Assembly: GCF_018069925.1 (NCBI RefSeq)
Contig: NZ_JAGPXB010000008.1
Coordinates: forward strand, 62,001 to 126,000
Length of the DNA stretch: 64,000 bases
Direction of reading: 5' to 3'
DNA from: Flavobacterium erciyesense
Lineage (GTDB): Bacteria > Bacteroidota > Bacteroidia > Flavobacteriales > Flavobacteriaceae
Position 1 is the stretch's first letter; the number at the start of each line of letters is the position of its first letter. Under the pieces are notes generated by a model that made no database searches, was not told the origin of the DNA, and saw nothing but the letters and a program-made list of their open reading frames with translations. A program made the translations under genes and the position numbers. Positions 54,612 through 63,097 of the stretch are shown here, one piece after another.

Positions 54612-54730
54612 GCTGATTAAAAATTTGTATTCTGTATTTTCTCGAGTTTCATAATGTGATAGAAAACAGCAGAAGTTGTTGGTATAATTTACTGCAACCC
54701 AATGGAAACTCTTATTCACCAAAAGGTGTG
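54612..54730 (-). promoter_or_regulatory. Long 5' leader of rpsA
   Basis: From the -7 box to the ATG there are about 119 nt, much longer than most leaders here. A small hairpin CACC-TTTT-GGTG lies at 54719-54730, near the expected transcript start. S1 autoregulates its own mRNA in Escherichia coli, so an autogenous site is plausible; this is inference. Confidence 0.4.
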
Positions 54731-54738
54731 CAAAAGTA
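54731..54738 (-). promoter_or_regulatory. rpsA promoter
   Basis: Minus strand TACTTTTG with TTTG (54758-54761) and a 19-nt spacer: a near-ideal Bacteroidota promoter. Confidence 0.78.
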
Positions 54739-54823
54739 ACACATTAATCTTAAACCACAAAACTTTACACAAAAGTTAATCATTTGACTATCAGGAGCGA
54801 ATAAATTGGCTTTTTTTGCCGAG

Positions 54824-54931
54824 AAAGTTCCCGCTTTCCGCTCTATCTTTTACAGTCCTTTCCCTTCGCTGCCGCGAACAGCAAGCCCTGTAAAAGGATG
54901 CCGCTGCAATCGGGGCTACAAAGGGAATTAG
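54824..54931 (-). repeat. Dispersed structured intergenic repeat, copy D
   Basis: On the minus strand: tagccccgattgcagcgg catcctttt, a G/C-rich variable loop closed by TTTTACAG/CTGTAAAA, then gatagagcggaaagcggg. The arms are clearly complementary with internal mismatches. Confidence 0.65.
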
Positions 54932-54950
54932 GGCATTTTTGGAATAAAAA

Positions 54951-54978
54951 AAACCCGATACAAATTGGCATCGGGTTT
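54951..54978 (-). terminator. Terminator of the nucleoside transporter gene
   Basis: Perfect 9-bp stem AAACCCGAT (54951-54959) and ATCGGGTTT (54970-54978), with a T-run on the minus strand. Confidence 0.85.
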
Positions 54979-54988
54979 TAGATTTATT

Positions 54989-56365
54989 TTAGTGACTAAT
55001 TTGCTCTACATCTTCAGGATTGTGCTCGTGTTTGAACAAAACCGCGAAAGCTATTGCAATTGCCAATGCGTATAGTGCAAAAGCCAGCCAAATCGTATGC
55101 CAATCTTTCATTAGTACAACCGAATCAAAAAAGCCATCTGCTCCTATTTTTTTGCCCTGACTAGTAACAAACTCAGCCATTTTTGCATTAGTAGGTTCGG
55201 TTTGTAAGAAAGCAGCTAAATCAGCAGTTCCTGTAAATGACTTTGTAAAATATTTATCAATTGCCCAACCTGAGGTAAAACTTCCTAAAACCGCTCCTAC
55301 TCCATTGGTCATCATCATAAACAATCCTTGCGCTGACGATCTGTTTTTAGCATCAGTATTCGTTTCAACAAATAACGATCCTGATATATTAAAGAAATCA
55401 AATGCCATTCCGTACACAATACACGACATAATAATCATCCATAAACCGCTTGTTGGGTCTCCGTAAGCAAACAACCCAAAACGCAATACCCAAGCCAACA
55501 TACTAATTAACATTACTTGTTTGATACCAAAACGCTTCAAGAAAAACGGAATTGCCAATATAAACAAGGTCTCAGAAATTTGAGAAATCGACATTATAAT
55601 TGTAGAATATTCCACTACAAATGAATCGGCGTATTTAGGAAAATGCTTGAACTCATCCAAAAAAACATCTCCATAAGCGTTTGTTAATTGCAAAGCACCT
55701 CCCAAAAACATAGAGAAGATAAAAAACAAAGCCATTTTATAATTTGCAAATAATTTAAACGATTCTAATCCTAAGGTCTCCATTAAAGAAGCATTCTCTT
55801 TAGACAATCGTTGTGGTTTACATGGCGGCAAAGTAAAGGCATACAAACCAAGTGCCACCGCTGCCAAACCTGCAATGTAAAATTGATAGGCCGTGGCTTT
55901 ATTTCCTGTTAAGTTGGTAATCCACATTGCTGCGATAAAACCAATAGTTCCAAAAACTCGGATAGGCGGAAAACTCTTAACCACATCCAAACCGTTTGTT
56001 TTTAACGCATTGTATGAAATTGAATTACTCAAGGCAATTGTTGGCATATAACAACACATAGCCAATAACATAATGTAAATAAAATTTTCAGGAGTAGTTA
56101 CTTGAGGAATATAAAACAAAACTGCAGCGTACAATATATGTAACGCTCCATATAACTTTTCAGCATTGATCCATCGGTCTGCTAAAATACCCGTAAGCGT
56201 TGGCATAAATAAAGAGGCGATTCCCATGGTACTAAAAACCAATCCAAACTGAGTTCCCTCCCATCCTTTCGTACCAAACCAATAATTTGCAATTGTAATT
56301 AACCAAGCTCCCCAAACAAAAAACTGGAGAAAACTCATTATTACCAATCTATTTTTAATTCCCAT
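54989..56365 (-). CDS. NupG-like nucleoside:proton symporter
   Basis: 458 aa, about 12 membrane helices, major facilitator fold. N-terminal IMSFLQFFVWGAWLITIANYW and FSTMGIASLFMPTLTGILADRW match the Nuc_H_symport family. A central soluble loop and the long extracellular part near 380-420 (FLQTEPTNAKMAEFV) are as in relatives. It imports nucleosides with protons. Upstream of it lies cmk, whose product phosphorylates CMP, but the two are separately promoted and the link is weak. Confidence 0.88.
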   Translation of the reverse strand: MGIKNRLVIMSFLQFFVWGAWLITIANYWFGTKGWEGTQFGLVFSTMGIASLFMPTLTGILADRWINAEKLYGALHILYAAVLFYIPQVTTPENFIYIMLLAMCCYMPTIALSNSISYNALKTNGLDVVKSFPPIRVFGTIGFIAAMWITNLTGNKATAYQFYIAGLAAVALGLYAFTLPPCKPQRLSKENASLMETLGLESFKLFANYKMALFFIFSMFLGGALQLTNAYGDVFLDEFKHFPKYADSFVVEYSTIIMSISQISETLFILAIPFFLKRFGIKQVMLISMLAWVLRFGLFAYGDPTSGLWMIIMSCIVYGMAFDFFNISGSLFVETNTDAKNRSSAQGLFMMMTNGVGAVLGSFTSGWAIDKYFTKSFTGTADLAAFLQTEPTNAKMAEFVTSQGKKIGADGFFDSVVLMKDWHTIWLAFALYALAIAIAFAVLFKHEHNPEDVEQISH

Positions 56366-56440
56366 GAGATGAATTGTTTTATATACTTTAAAAAATTTAC
56401 AAGGCGTAAATCTACCATTAAAAATGAAATCTGCAAATAA

Positions 56441-57136
56441 TTAAATGTTTTTAGTACGCTGCGCTACCAAATCTAAAACAACTGCAAATTGCTGCTCACG
56501 TGTCAAAGCAGAATTATCTACCGCAATGGCATCATAAGCCATTACCAAAGGCGAATCGTCTCTGTGTGTATCAATATAATCGCGCTCTTCTACATTTTTA
56601 AGCACCTCTTCGTAAGTCACTGCATCACCTTTTGCTACCAGCTCATCAAATCGTCGCTGCGCACGAGTAGTTGCGCTAGCAGTCATAAACACTTTCAGTT
56701 CTGCATCTGGAAAAACAACGGTACCAATATCGCGACCGTCCATAACAATGCCTTTGTTTTTGCCCATTTCTTTTTGTTGCTCGACCAACTTGGCTCTAAC
56801 TTCAGAAACTTCGGCAATTTTGCTCACAAAATTTGACACTTCTATGGTTCTAATTTCCTTTTCTACAAGTACGCCATTCAAATACATTTCGGCAAAACCC
56901 AAAGCCTGATTAAACTGAAACTGCAATGAAATATTTGGCAAATCATTCACAAGAGCAGCAACATCAAAGCCAGCACTTGTAATATATTCTTTTTGCATCG
57001 CGTAATAAGTCACCGCACGATACATAGCACCCGTATCTACATATACGTATCCCAAATGTTGCGCCAACTGTTTGGCCAAGGTACTTTTTCCCGTTGATGA
57101 AAAGCCATCAATAGCAATGGTAATTTTATTTGTCAA
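56441..57136 (-). CDS. cmk: Cytidylate kinase
   Basis: 231 aa. Phosphorylates CMP and dCMP with ATP. P-loop IDGFSSTGKSTLAKQLA near residue 10, YVDTGAMYRAVTYYA, MDGRDIGTVVFPDAE and a LID region RRFDELVAKG follow the family order. A 34-nt gap to porQ upstream on the same strand suggests a shared transcript, an arrangement I recall as common in Flavobacteria. Confidence 0.94.
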   Translation of the reverse strand: MTNKITIAIDGFSSTGKSTLAKQLAQHLGYVYVDTGAMYRAVTYYAMQKEYITSAGFDVAALVNDLPNISLQFQFNQALGFAEMYLNGVLVEKEIRTIEVSNFVSKIAEVSEVRAKLVEQQKEMGKNKGIVMDGRDIGTVVFPDAELKVFMTASATTRAQRRFDELVAKGDAVTYEEVLKNVEERDYIDTHRDDSPLVMAYDAIAVDNSALTREQQFAVVLDLVAQRTKNI

Positions 57137-57170
57137 AATAATTTATTTATTGATTGTTGAAACAATTGTT

Positions 57171-58193
57171 TTATTCTTGAAAGTTGATGGAGAGTCCAAA
57201 AAGACTCGTGTTACCAGCAAGCGTATATCTTGAGTAGGAATAATTGAACTTGAGCTTGTTTAATTTGAGTCCAAAACCTACTGATAATCCCGAAAAATTG
57301 CGCTGCTCCACAATTCGCAACTCCTCGCCTCGCCTAAAATTATATCCCAAACGCAGGTTGAAACCTCGGTTAGGAAATAACTCTACCCCAGCAATTACGT
57401 GTCTCAATGCGTTGTTTACAAATGAAACTTTTTCAGGAGTTGCTGTTCCATCAAATGATTGCTCCGCTCTTGCGGGATTTGAAAAGGAAACATTCCACTG
57501 TTGTAAATTCTCTAAAGTCAAATGCCAACGTATTGGAACATTTTCTAGCTCTTGTGACACTCCAACTAAAATTTCTAATGGCAACTTTTCTCGAATACCA
57601 TTATAGGTTGAAAATTGAGTACCGATATTTCGTATGGCCAACGCCCAATTTACATCATTGCGTTCGTCAATATACAAGGCTCCTAAATCTAAAGCGCCGC
57701 CAAATGATTGGTAGGTTTCTAAACTTGAAGATATTAATTTAGCACTAGCGCCAATATGCAAATCGGTATAGGGAACGTTATACGCATAACCCATTGAAAG
57801 CGCTACTTCGCTACCCGAAAACGACTCTGTTGGTTGGCCTTGCTCATCATAACCTTCAAAACTACCGTAATTGATATAATTAATACCCGCTTGAAAAGTT
57901 TGAATGTGCCTGTCATAAGTATAAGCGTACGATGCCGTACCGTAGGTAAGTTCTCCAAAATAACTTCCGTAATTTATGGCTAACTGATTGTGCATTTCTG
58001 GATTGATGGTGGCTGGATTGTAATGCGCCTGATTGACATCGTTATCATAAATAGTCAATACTTTACCACCCAATGCGGCTTGTCTTGGCGAAGCTACTAA
58101 GTTTAAAAATTGATATACCGTTTGACCACCTATCTGCCCGATGGATGCGCTGCCGTAGAGTAACAAACTGGATATCATTAATTTTTTAAACAT
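57171..58193 (-). CDS. porQ: Type IX secretion protein PorQ
   Basis: 340 aa outer membrane beta-barrel protein. Signal peptide (MISSLLLYGSASIGQ), then GGQTVYQFLNLVASPRQAALGGKVLTIYD and many alternating aromatic strands (INYGSYFGEL, FRRGEELRIVEQRNF), ending with an aromatic C-terminal strand (LFGLSINFQE). PorQ is a component of the T9SS attachment complex. It is just upstream of cmk. Confidence 0.88.
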   Translation of the reverse strand: MFKKLMISSLLLYGSASIGQIGGQTVYQFLNLVASPRQAALGGKVLTIYDNDVNQAHYNPATINPEMHNQLAINYGSYFGELTYGTASYAYTYDRHIQTFQAGINYINYGSFEGYDEQGQPTESFSGSEVALSMGYAYNVPYTDLHIGASAKLISSSLETYQSFGGALDLGALYIDERNDVNWALAIRNIGTQFSTYNGIREKLPLEILVGVSQELENVPIRWHLTLENLQQWNVSFSNPARAEQSFDGTATPEKVSFVNNALRHVIAGVELFPNRGFNLRLGYNFRRGEELRIVEQRNFSGLSVGFGLKLNKLKFNYSYSRYTLAGNTSLFGLSINFQE

Positions 58194-58205
58194 GTCTTAG
58201 GAGCG

Positions 58206-58213
58206 CAAAAGTA
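58206..58213 (-). promoter_or_regulatory. -7 promoter box for porQ-cmk
   Basis: Minus strand TACTTTTG, 12 nt before the porQ ATG. Short leader. Confidence 0.55.
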
Positions 58214-58314
58214 CAAAAATGACAACGCTTGTGCGAAGATATTATTTTTTAGAAAAAGAAAAGTTTAAAATGATACAATTCAGTCTTTAAAATCGACAGT
58301 TGAGTAGGCTTTGT

Positions 58315-58345
58315 TTTGCGACAAATTATCCTCGCCCTACTTTTG
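58315..58345 (+). promoter_or_regulatory. Promoter for the alpha/beta hydrolase gene
   Basis: TTTG (58315-58318), 19-nt spacer, TACTTTTG (58338-58345): textbook Bacteroidota promoter. It is 31 nt before the ATG. Confidence 0.78.
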
Positions 58346-58376
58346 ACATGAAATTAAAACCTAAAACTCAACTATC

Positions 58377-59183
58377 ATGAAAAAATTACTTATCAGCAGT
58401 TTATTACTTTTAGCAACAATAGCCACGCAAGCGCAAATGGATGACAAATTTTACTATCCTAAAAAAGCAAAAACAATCACAATTGATTCTTTACAATTCA
58501 AGGAGCAAAATTATTTTATAGAAAAAGACACTATTAACACCATTGTTTTATCGCCAAAACAAAAAGCAAAGCAAGCAGTTGTGCTTTATTTCCAAGGTGC
58601 AGGAGGCAATTGTATGAATTATGCAGGCTATGTAAAACCTTTGGTAAATGACGGATATACCGTGATCATGATCAGCATGAGAGGATACGGAAAATCAAGT
58701 GGTAAACCCACGCACCTCAACATTGCAGCAGATGCTCAAACTGTTTTTAATGAAATTCAAAAAAATCCCGACTTCAAAAACAAAAAAATCATCATTTACG
58801 GCGCATCAATGGGAACGCAAGTTGCGGTAAATTTAACCAAAAACAACCAAGATAAAATAAGCGGATTAATTGTAGATGGCGTTATAAGCTCCTTTACAGA
58901 AATCGCGGTAAGTAAAACTCCCGAGGCACAACATCAAATGATTCGTATGTATGTAACTTCGCCTTATTCTGCTGCAGAAGACATCAAAAACATACAATCA
59001 GTACCTGTTTTGTTTATTCATTCTAAAACCGACAAAGACGTTCCTTTCAGCCAATGCGAAACGGTTTTCAACAACACCAAATCAAAAAAAGAGCTTTGGA
59101 TTTACGAAGGCGATCACCTACAAGCGCCAAAACTTTATCCTTCTCTTTTGGTAGAAAAAACAAATGCGCTCTTGAAGTTGTAG
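58377..59183 (+). CDS. Secreted alpha/beta hydrolase
   Basis: 268 aa. Signal peptide (MKKLLISSLLLLATIATQAQ). The nucleophile elbow is YGASMGTQVA (Ser near residue 144), the oxyanion region is YFQGAGGNCMNYAG, the acid is in HSKTDKDVPF and the histidine in EGDHLQAP. It resembles serine aminopeptidase- or acylglycerol lipase-like hydrolases; the substrate is unknown. It converges with lon across a shared hairpin. Confidence 0.88.
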   Translation: MKKLLISSLLLLATIATQAQMDDKFYYPKKAKTITIDSLQFKEQNYFIEKDTINTIVLSPKQKAKQAVVLYFQGAGGNCMNYAGYVKPLVNDGYTVIMISMRGYGKSSGKPTHLNIAADAQTVFNEIQKNPDFKNKKIIIYGASMGTQVAVNLTKNNQDKISGLIVDGVISSFTEIAVSKTPEAQHQMIRMYVTSPYSAAEDIKNIQSVPVLFIHSKTDKDVPFSQCETVFNNTKSKKELWIYEGDHLQAPKLYPSLLVEKTNALLKL

Positions 59184-59204
59184 AATAAAATATGTATCGA
59201 TGAA

Positions 59205-59252
59205 AAAATCCAAATTCAACAAGCTTTTTACTAGCTGTCGAATTTGGATTTT
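59205..59252. terminator. Bidirectional terminator between hydrolase and lon
   Basis: 13-bp stem AAAATCCAAATTC (59205-59217) and GAATTTGGATTTT (59240-59252) with a 22-nt loop that has an inner AGCT pairing. A/T runs flank both sides. Confidence 0.8.
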
Positions 59253-59274
59253 AAACTTTTAATTGAAAACGTTT

Positions 59275-61725
59275 TTACAACGTCTTGGCATTTTTAACTT
59301 TCTGATCGGTTAAAGCAAACTCAAGAACTTCGCTCATCTCCTTCACATAATGAAATGTCAATCCTTGCAAATATTCTGGCTTGATCTCATCAATATCGTT
59401 TTTGTTTTCGTGACACAAAATGATTTCTTTGATATTAGCTCTTTTGGCTGCCAAAATCTTTTCTTTGATTCCGCCTACAGGCAATACTTTGCCACGTAAG
59501 GTAATTTCGCCCGTCATCGCTAAATTTTTCTTCACTCTTTTTTGAGTAAATAAAGAGACCAACGAAGTTAACATTGCGATACCTGCACTTGGTCCGTCCT
59601 TAGGTGTTGCTCCTTCTGGTACGTGCAAGTGAATGTTGTATTTGGACAAAATTTCCGACTCTAATCCTAACAATTTTGTGTTGGCTTTGATGTATTCTAG
59701 CGCTATTGTAGCCGATTCTTTCATCACCGTACCCAGATTTCCTGTAATGGTCATGCTTCCTTTTCCAGGAGAAAGTAACGATTCAATGAATAAAATATCA
59801 CCACCAACCGAAGTCCAAGCTAGTCCCGTAACTACACCCGCCACTTCGTTGTTTTCGTATTTATCTCTCTCTAAACGTGCTACGCCAAGAGTTTTTACCA
59901 AATCTTCATCGGTAACTTTTTTATTGTACTCCTCTTCCATTGCAACTGATTTCGCAGCATTGCGAATCACTTGCGCAATTTTACCTTCAAGACCACGTAC
60001 GCCCGATTCTCTTGTATAGCCTTCCACAATTTTTTCTAATTGTTTTTTACCAATAGTCAAGTCTTTTGATGTTAATCCGTGTTCTTTTAACTGTCTTGGA
60101 AACAGATGCTGGCGTGCAATTTCTACCTTTTCTTCAATGGTATATCCTGACATTTTTATGATTTCCATACGGTCACGCAATGCGGGCTGAATGGCTGCCA
60201 TATTATTTGAAGTGGCAATAAACATTACTTTTGAAAGATCATAACCCATTTCTAGGAAGTTATCATAAAAAGAATTGTTTTGCTCCGGATCTAGTACTTC
60301 CAACAAAGCCGAAGATGGATCTCCTTGATGGCTATTTGACAATTTATCAATTTCATCTAAAACAAAAACCGGATTTGATGTTCCTGCTTTTTTCAAACTT
60401 TGAATGATTCGTCCTGGCATAGCACCAATATAAGTTTTTCGGTGTCCACGAATTTCAGACTCATCGCGCAAACCACCTAATGAAATACGCACATATTCTC
60501 TACCCAAAGCTTCTGCAATAGAACGACCAATTGAGGTTTTACCCACACCTGGAGGTCCTGTTAAACAAATAATTGGAGACTTCATGTCATTTCGCAATTT
60601 TAAAACTGCCAAATGTTCAATCATTCTTTTTTTGACATCTTCTAGTCCAAAATGATCGCGATCTAGAATTTTCTGTGCTCTTTTTAAATCGAAATTATCC
60701 TTTGAAAATTCATTCCAAGGCAAATCTAAAAACAACTCCAAATAATTGCGCTGAATACCAAAATCAGGTGCTTGCGGATTCATGCGACGCATTTTCGAAA
60801 GTTCTTTTTCAAAATGCTTTTTGGTTTTATCATCCCATTTTTTCTTGAGTGACTTTTGAAGCATTTCGTCCATTTCTTCTTCTTGCGAAACGCCACCTAA
60901 TTCCTCTTGAATAGTTTTTATTTGCTGATGCAAAAAGTACTCTCGCTGCTGCTGATCTAAATCAAAACGTACTTTAGATTGAATATCGTTTTTCAACTCG
61001 AGTTTTTGCAACTCAATATTCATGTAACGAAGCGTTTCTAAAGCCCTGCCTTTTAACTCATTGATAGCCAATAAATCTTGTTTTTCTTGTACTAACAAGT
61101 TCATGTTCGAAGTCACAAAATTGATTAAAAACGACTGACTTTCAATGTTTTTAATTGCAAATGTAGCTTCGCTAGGAATACTCGGGCTTTCTTTAATGAT
61201 TTGAATGGCCAACTCTTTCATCGAGTCTAAAATAGCTATAAATTCTGTATCATTTTTAGCTGGACGTTCTTCGGGAACTTCTTTAATTTGAGCAGTCATG
61301 TATGGCAACTCTTCGACAATATCTTCAATTTCGAATCGCTTTTTACCTTGCAAAATCACGGTTACATTGCCATCAGGCATTTTTAGTACACGTAAAATTC
61401 GGGCAACAGTACCTATTTTATGAATGTCGTTTTTAGTAGGGTCTTCATCTTCTTCATTGATTTGAGCCACAACACCAATCGTTTTTCCTGCAGCGTTAGC
61501 ATCGTTGATCAGTTTGATAGATTTATCGCGACCCGCAGTAATCGGAATAACAACACCAGGAAACAAAACCATGTTGCGCAATGGCAAAATAGCTAACAAT
61601 TCCGGTAAAGCTTCGTTATTCATTTCCTCTTCGTCTTCGGGAGTTAAAAGTGGAATTAAATCTGCATCAGAATCAAATTCTTGAAGTGACAGATTGTCAA
61701 TAGTAAGTATTTTATGATTTGACAT
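59275..61725 (-). CDS. lon: ATP-dependent protease Lon
   Basis: 816 aa. N-terminal substrate-binding LAN domain (about 45-240, beginning [16 protein letters not shown]), AAA+ module with Walker [11 protein letters not shown] near 392 and Walker [11 protein letters not shown], and the protease domain with catalytic S713 ([11 protein letters not shown]) and K756, 43 residues apart as in Escherichia coli. Degrades misfolded and regulatory proteins. No heat-shock promoter could be recognised with confidence. Confidence 0.95.
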   Translation of the reverse strand: MSNHKILTIDNLSLQEFDSDADLIPLLTPEDEEEMNNEALPELLAILPLRNMVLFPGVVIPITAGRDKSIKLINDANAAGKTIGVVAQINEEDEDPTKNDIHKIGTVARILRVLKMPDGNVTVILQGKKRFEIEDIVEELPYMTAQIKEVPEERPAKNDTEFIAILDSMKELAIQIIKESPSIPSEATFAIKNIESQSFLINFVTSNMNLLVQEKQDLLAINELKGRALETLRYMNIELQKLELKNDIQSKVRFDLDQQQREYFLHQQIKTIQEELGGVSQEEEMDEMLQKSLKKKWDDKTKKHFEKELSKMRRMNPQAPDFGIQRNYLELFLDLPWNEFSKDNFDLKRAQKILDRDHFGLEDVKKRMIEHLAVLKLRNDMKSPIICLTGPPGVGKTSIGRSIAEALGREYVRISLGGLRDESEIRGHRKTYIGAMPGRIIQSLKKAGTSNPVFVLDEIDKLSNSHQGDPSSALLEVLDPEQNNSFYDNFLEMGYDLSKVMFIATSNNMAAIQPALRDRMEIIKMSGYTIEEKVEIARQHLFPRQLKEHGLTSKDLTIGKKQLEKIVEGYTRESGVRGLEGKIAQVIRNAAKSVAMEEEYNKKVTDEDLVKTLGVARLERDKYENNEVAGVVTGLAWTSVGGDILFIESLLSPGKGSMTITGNLGTVMKESATIALEYIKANTKLLGLESEILSKYNIHLHVPEGATPKDGPSAGIAMLTSLVSLFTQKRVKKNLAMTGEITLRGKVLPVGGIKEKILAAKRANIKEIILCHENKNDIDEIKPEYLQGLTFHYVKEMSEVLEFALTDQKVKNAKTL

Positions 61726-61958
61726 ATTATTATTTAAGTCTTTTTGTCATTAATTATTATAAAAGCGACACCAATTTGAGTTCTACACTTTTGAATATTG
61801 CTTAAAATCAAAGCAAAGACCTTCAAATTAGAATGTCCCTTTACGGTTCAATCACTATGCCAAAAGAACGTATCTTTCGGTTACAAAAAAAGCATCAATG
61901 CTATTTTAATCCATTTTAAAATACAAAGTAAAGTCAATTATAATATTTTTTACAAAAG

Positions 61959-61985
61959 TGTAACAATACCAAATTTTCAAAGTCT
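61959..61985 (+). promoter_or_regulatory. Candidate ECF-type promoter before the sigma factor gene
   Basis: TGTAAC (61959-61964) and GTCT (61982-61985) are separated by 17 nt, a spacing like ECF -35/-10 elements. It would allow autoregulation of the sigma operon; weak evidence on its own. Confidence 0.35.
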
Positions 61986-62009
61986 CTTTAAATAACTAGC
62001 TTAAACTAT

Positions 62010-62564
62010 TTGAATTCAAAAGAAAACCATATCGACGACTTGATTGCAAGTTGCAAACAAAACAATCAAAAAGCACAATTCGAAATTTACAATCGATATG
62101 CAAAGGCTATGTATAATGTAGCGCTCCGCATTGTAAAGGACAGCCATTATGCCGAAGATGTGATGCAAGAAAGTTTCTTGAAAGCCTTTACTAAAATTGA
62201 CGATTACAAACAAGAAGTGGCTTTTGGTGCTTGGCTTAAAAGAATAGTTGTCAATCGAAGTATCGATTTTTTGAAAAAAAACAATGTTTTTAAAACAGAA
62301 GATTTGGAAAATACCATTTTCAAACTGGAAGATCAAACTGAAAATTGTGTCGATATAGTCGAATTTAAAGAGCTAAAAGTAAAACAAATTATAGACTGTA
62401 TTGGAACACTTAAATACAATTATCAAGTGGTATTGAGCTTGCATTTTATTGAAGGTTACGACCAAGAAGAAATTAGCGAAATATTACAGATAAGTTATGC
62501 CAATGTGAGAACCACATTGAGTAGAGCAAAAGAAAATTTACGAAAAAAACTGGAGGAATTATGA
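62010..62564 (+). CDS. ECF-type RNA polymerase sigma factor
   Basis: 184 aa. Region 2 (about 20-95) shows EIYNRYAKAMYNVALRIVKDSHYAEDVMQESFLKAFTKI, and region 4 (about 125-182) contains YNYQVVLSLHFIEGYDQEEISEILQISYANVRTTLSRAKENLRKKL. The only plausible start is a TTG at 62010, because a stop precedes in frame and the next ATG lies inside region 2. It overlaps the anti-sigma gene by 4 nt (ATGA). Probably responds to an envelope signal via the downstream anti-sigma factor. Confidence 0.9.
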   Translation: MNSKENHIDDLIASCKQNNQKAQFEIYNRYAKAMYNVALRIVKDSHYAEDVMQESFLKAFTKIDDYKQEVAFGAWLKRIVVNRSIDFLKKNNVFKTEDLENTIFKLEDQTENCVDIVEFKELKVKQIIDCIGTLKYNYQVVLSLHFIEGYDQEEISEILQISYANVRTTLSRAKENLRKKLEEL

Positions 62565-63097
62565 AAAAGGAAAATGAAAATTGGAATGAATTATTTGAAA
62601 CTTGGCAAGACGAATGGGATGTAACACCATTGCCAGAAGGTCACGAGAACAGATTTAAAAATAAACTCAAACAAAAAAAATCATTTAAAAAGTATTTGAT
62701 TCCGTTAAGTATTGCTGCTTCACTATTGCTAATGATGACAATCACACTTTTCAATAAAGCAGCACCGCCAACGCCCAACTTGCATTTTGCATCTCAAGAA
62801 ACCAAGCAAACCGATTCGATTTTTACAGTAATAATCAAAAAAGAGCTGGATAAACTCAATGAAAAAGAATCGCCTGAAAACAAAAAAATAATTGCCGATG
62901 CTTTACAGCAAATGAAAGTTCTTGATGCAGATTATGAAAAAATAATTCTAGAACTCGAGAAAAATGGCGAAAGCAAACCCATTTTACAGGCTATGATTGC
63001 CAATTTACAAACCCGAATTTCATTTTTGCAAACGGTGCTTCAGCACATTGAAGAAAACGAACGAAAAATAAACATACCCGATGAAAAAACAATGTAA
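62561..63097 (+). CDS. Anti-sigma-factor-like membrane protein
   Basis: 178 aa. N-terminal soluble part (WNELFETWQDEWDVTPLPEGHENRF) suits sigma binding, one membrane helix at about residues 44-62 (YLIPLSIAASLLLMMTITLF), and a periplasmic helical domain (IADALQQMKVLDADYEKIILELEKNG) follows. It overlaps the sigma gene by 4 nt and overlaps the downstream gene by 17 nt, so all three are translationally coupled. A GGAGG sequence lies 6-10 nt before the ATG. No named domain is recognised. Confidence 0.78.
   Translation: MKKENENWNELFETWQDEWDVTPLPEGHENRFKNKLKQKKSFKKYLIPLSIAASLLLMMTITLFNKAAPPTPNLHFASQETKQTDSIFTVIIKKELDKLNEKESPENKKIIADALQQMKVLDADYEKIILELEKNGESKPILQAMIANLQTRISFLQTVLQHIEENERKINIPDEKTM

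Noticed and set aside
54612..54722. N-terminal extension of rpsA by 37 codons
   Set aside because: The extension does not resemble S1 and reaches the promoter; the start at 54611 begins with a typical flavobacterial S1 N-terminus.
61800..61880. tRNA-like GGTTCAATC
   Set aside because: The flanking sequence does not form the other arms of a cloverleaf.
61798..61995. 65-codon reading frame before the ECF sigma gene
   Set aside because: AT-rich noise in a gap that more likely holds the sigma factor promoter.
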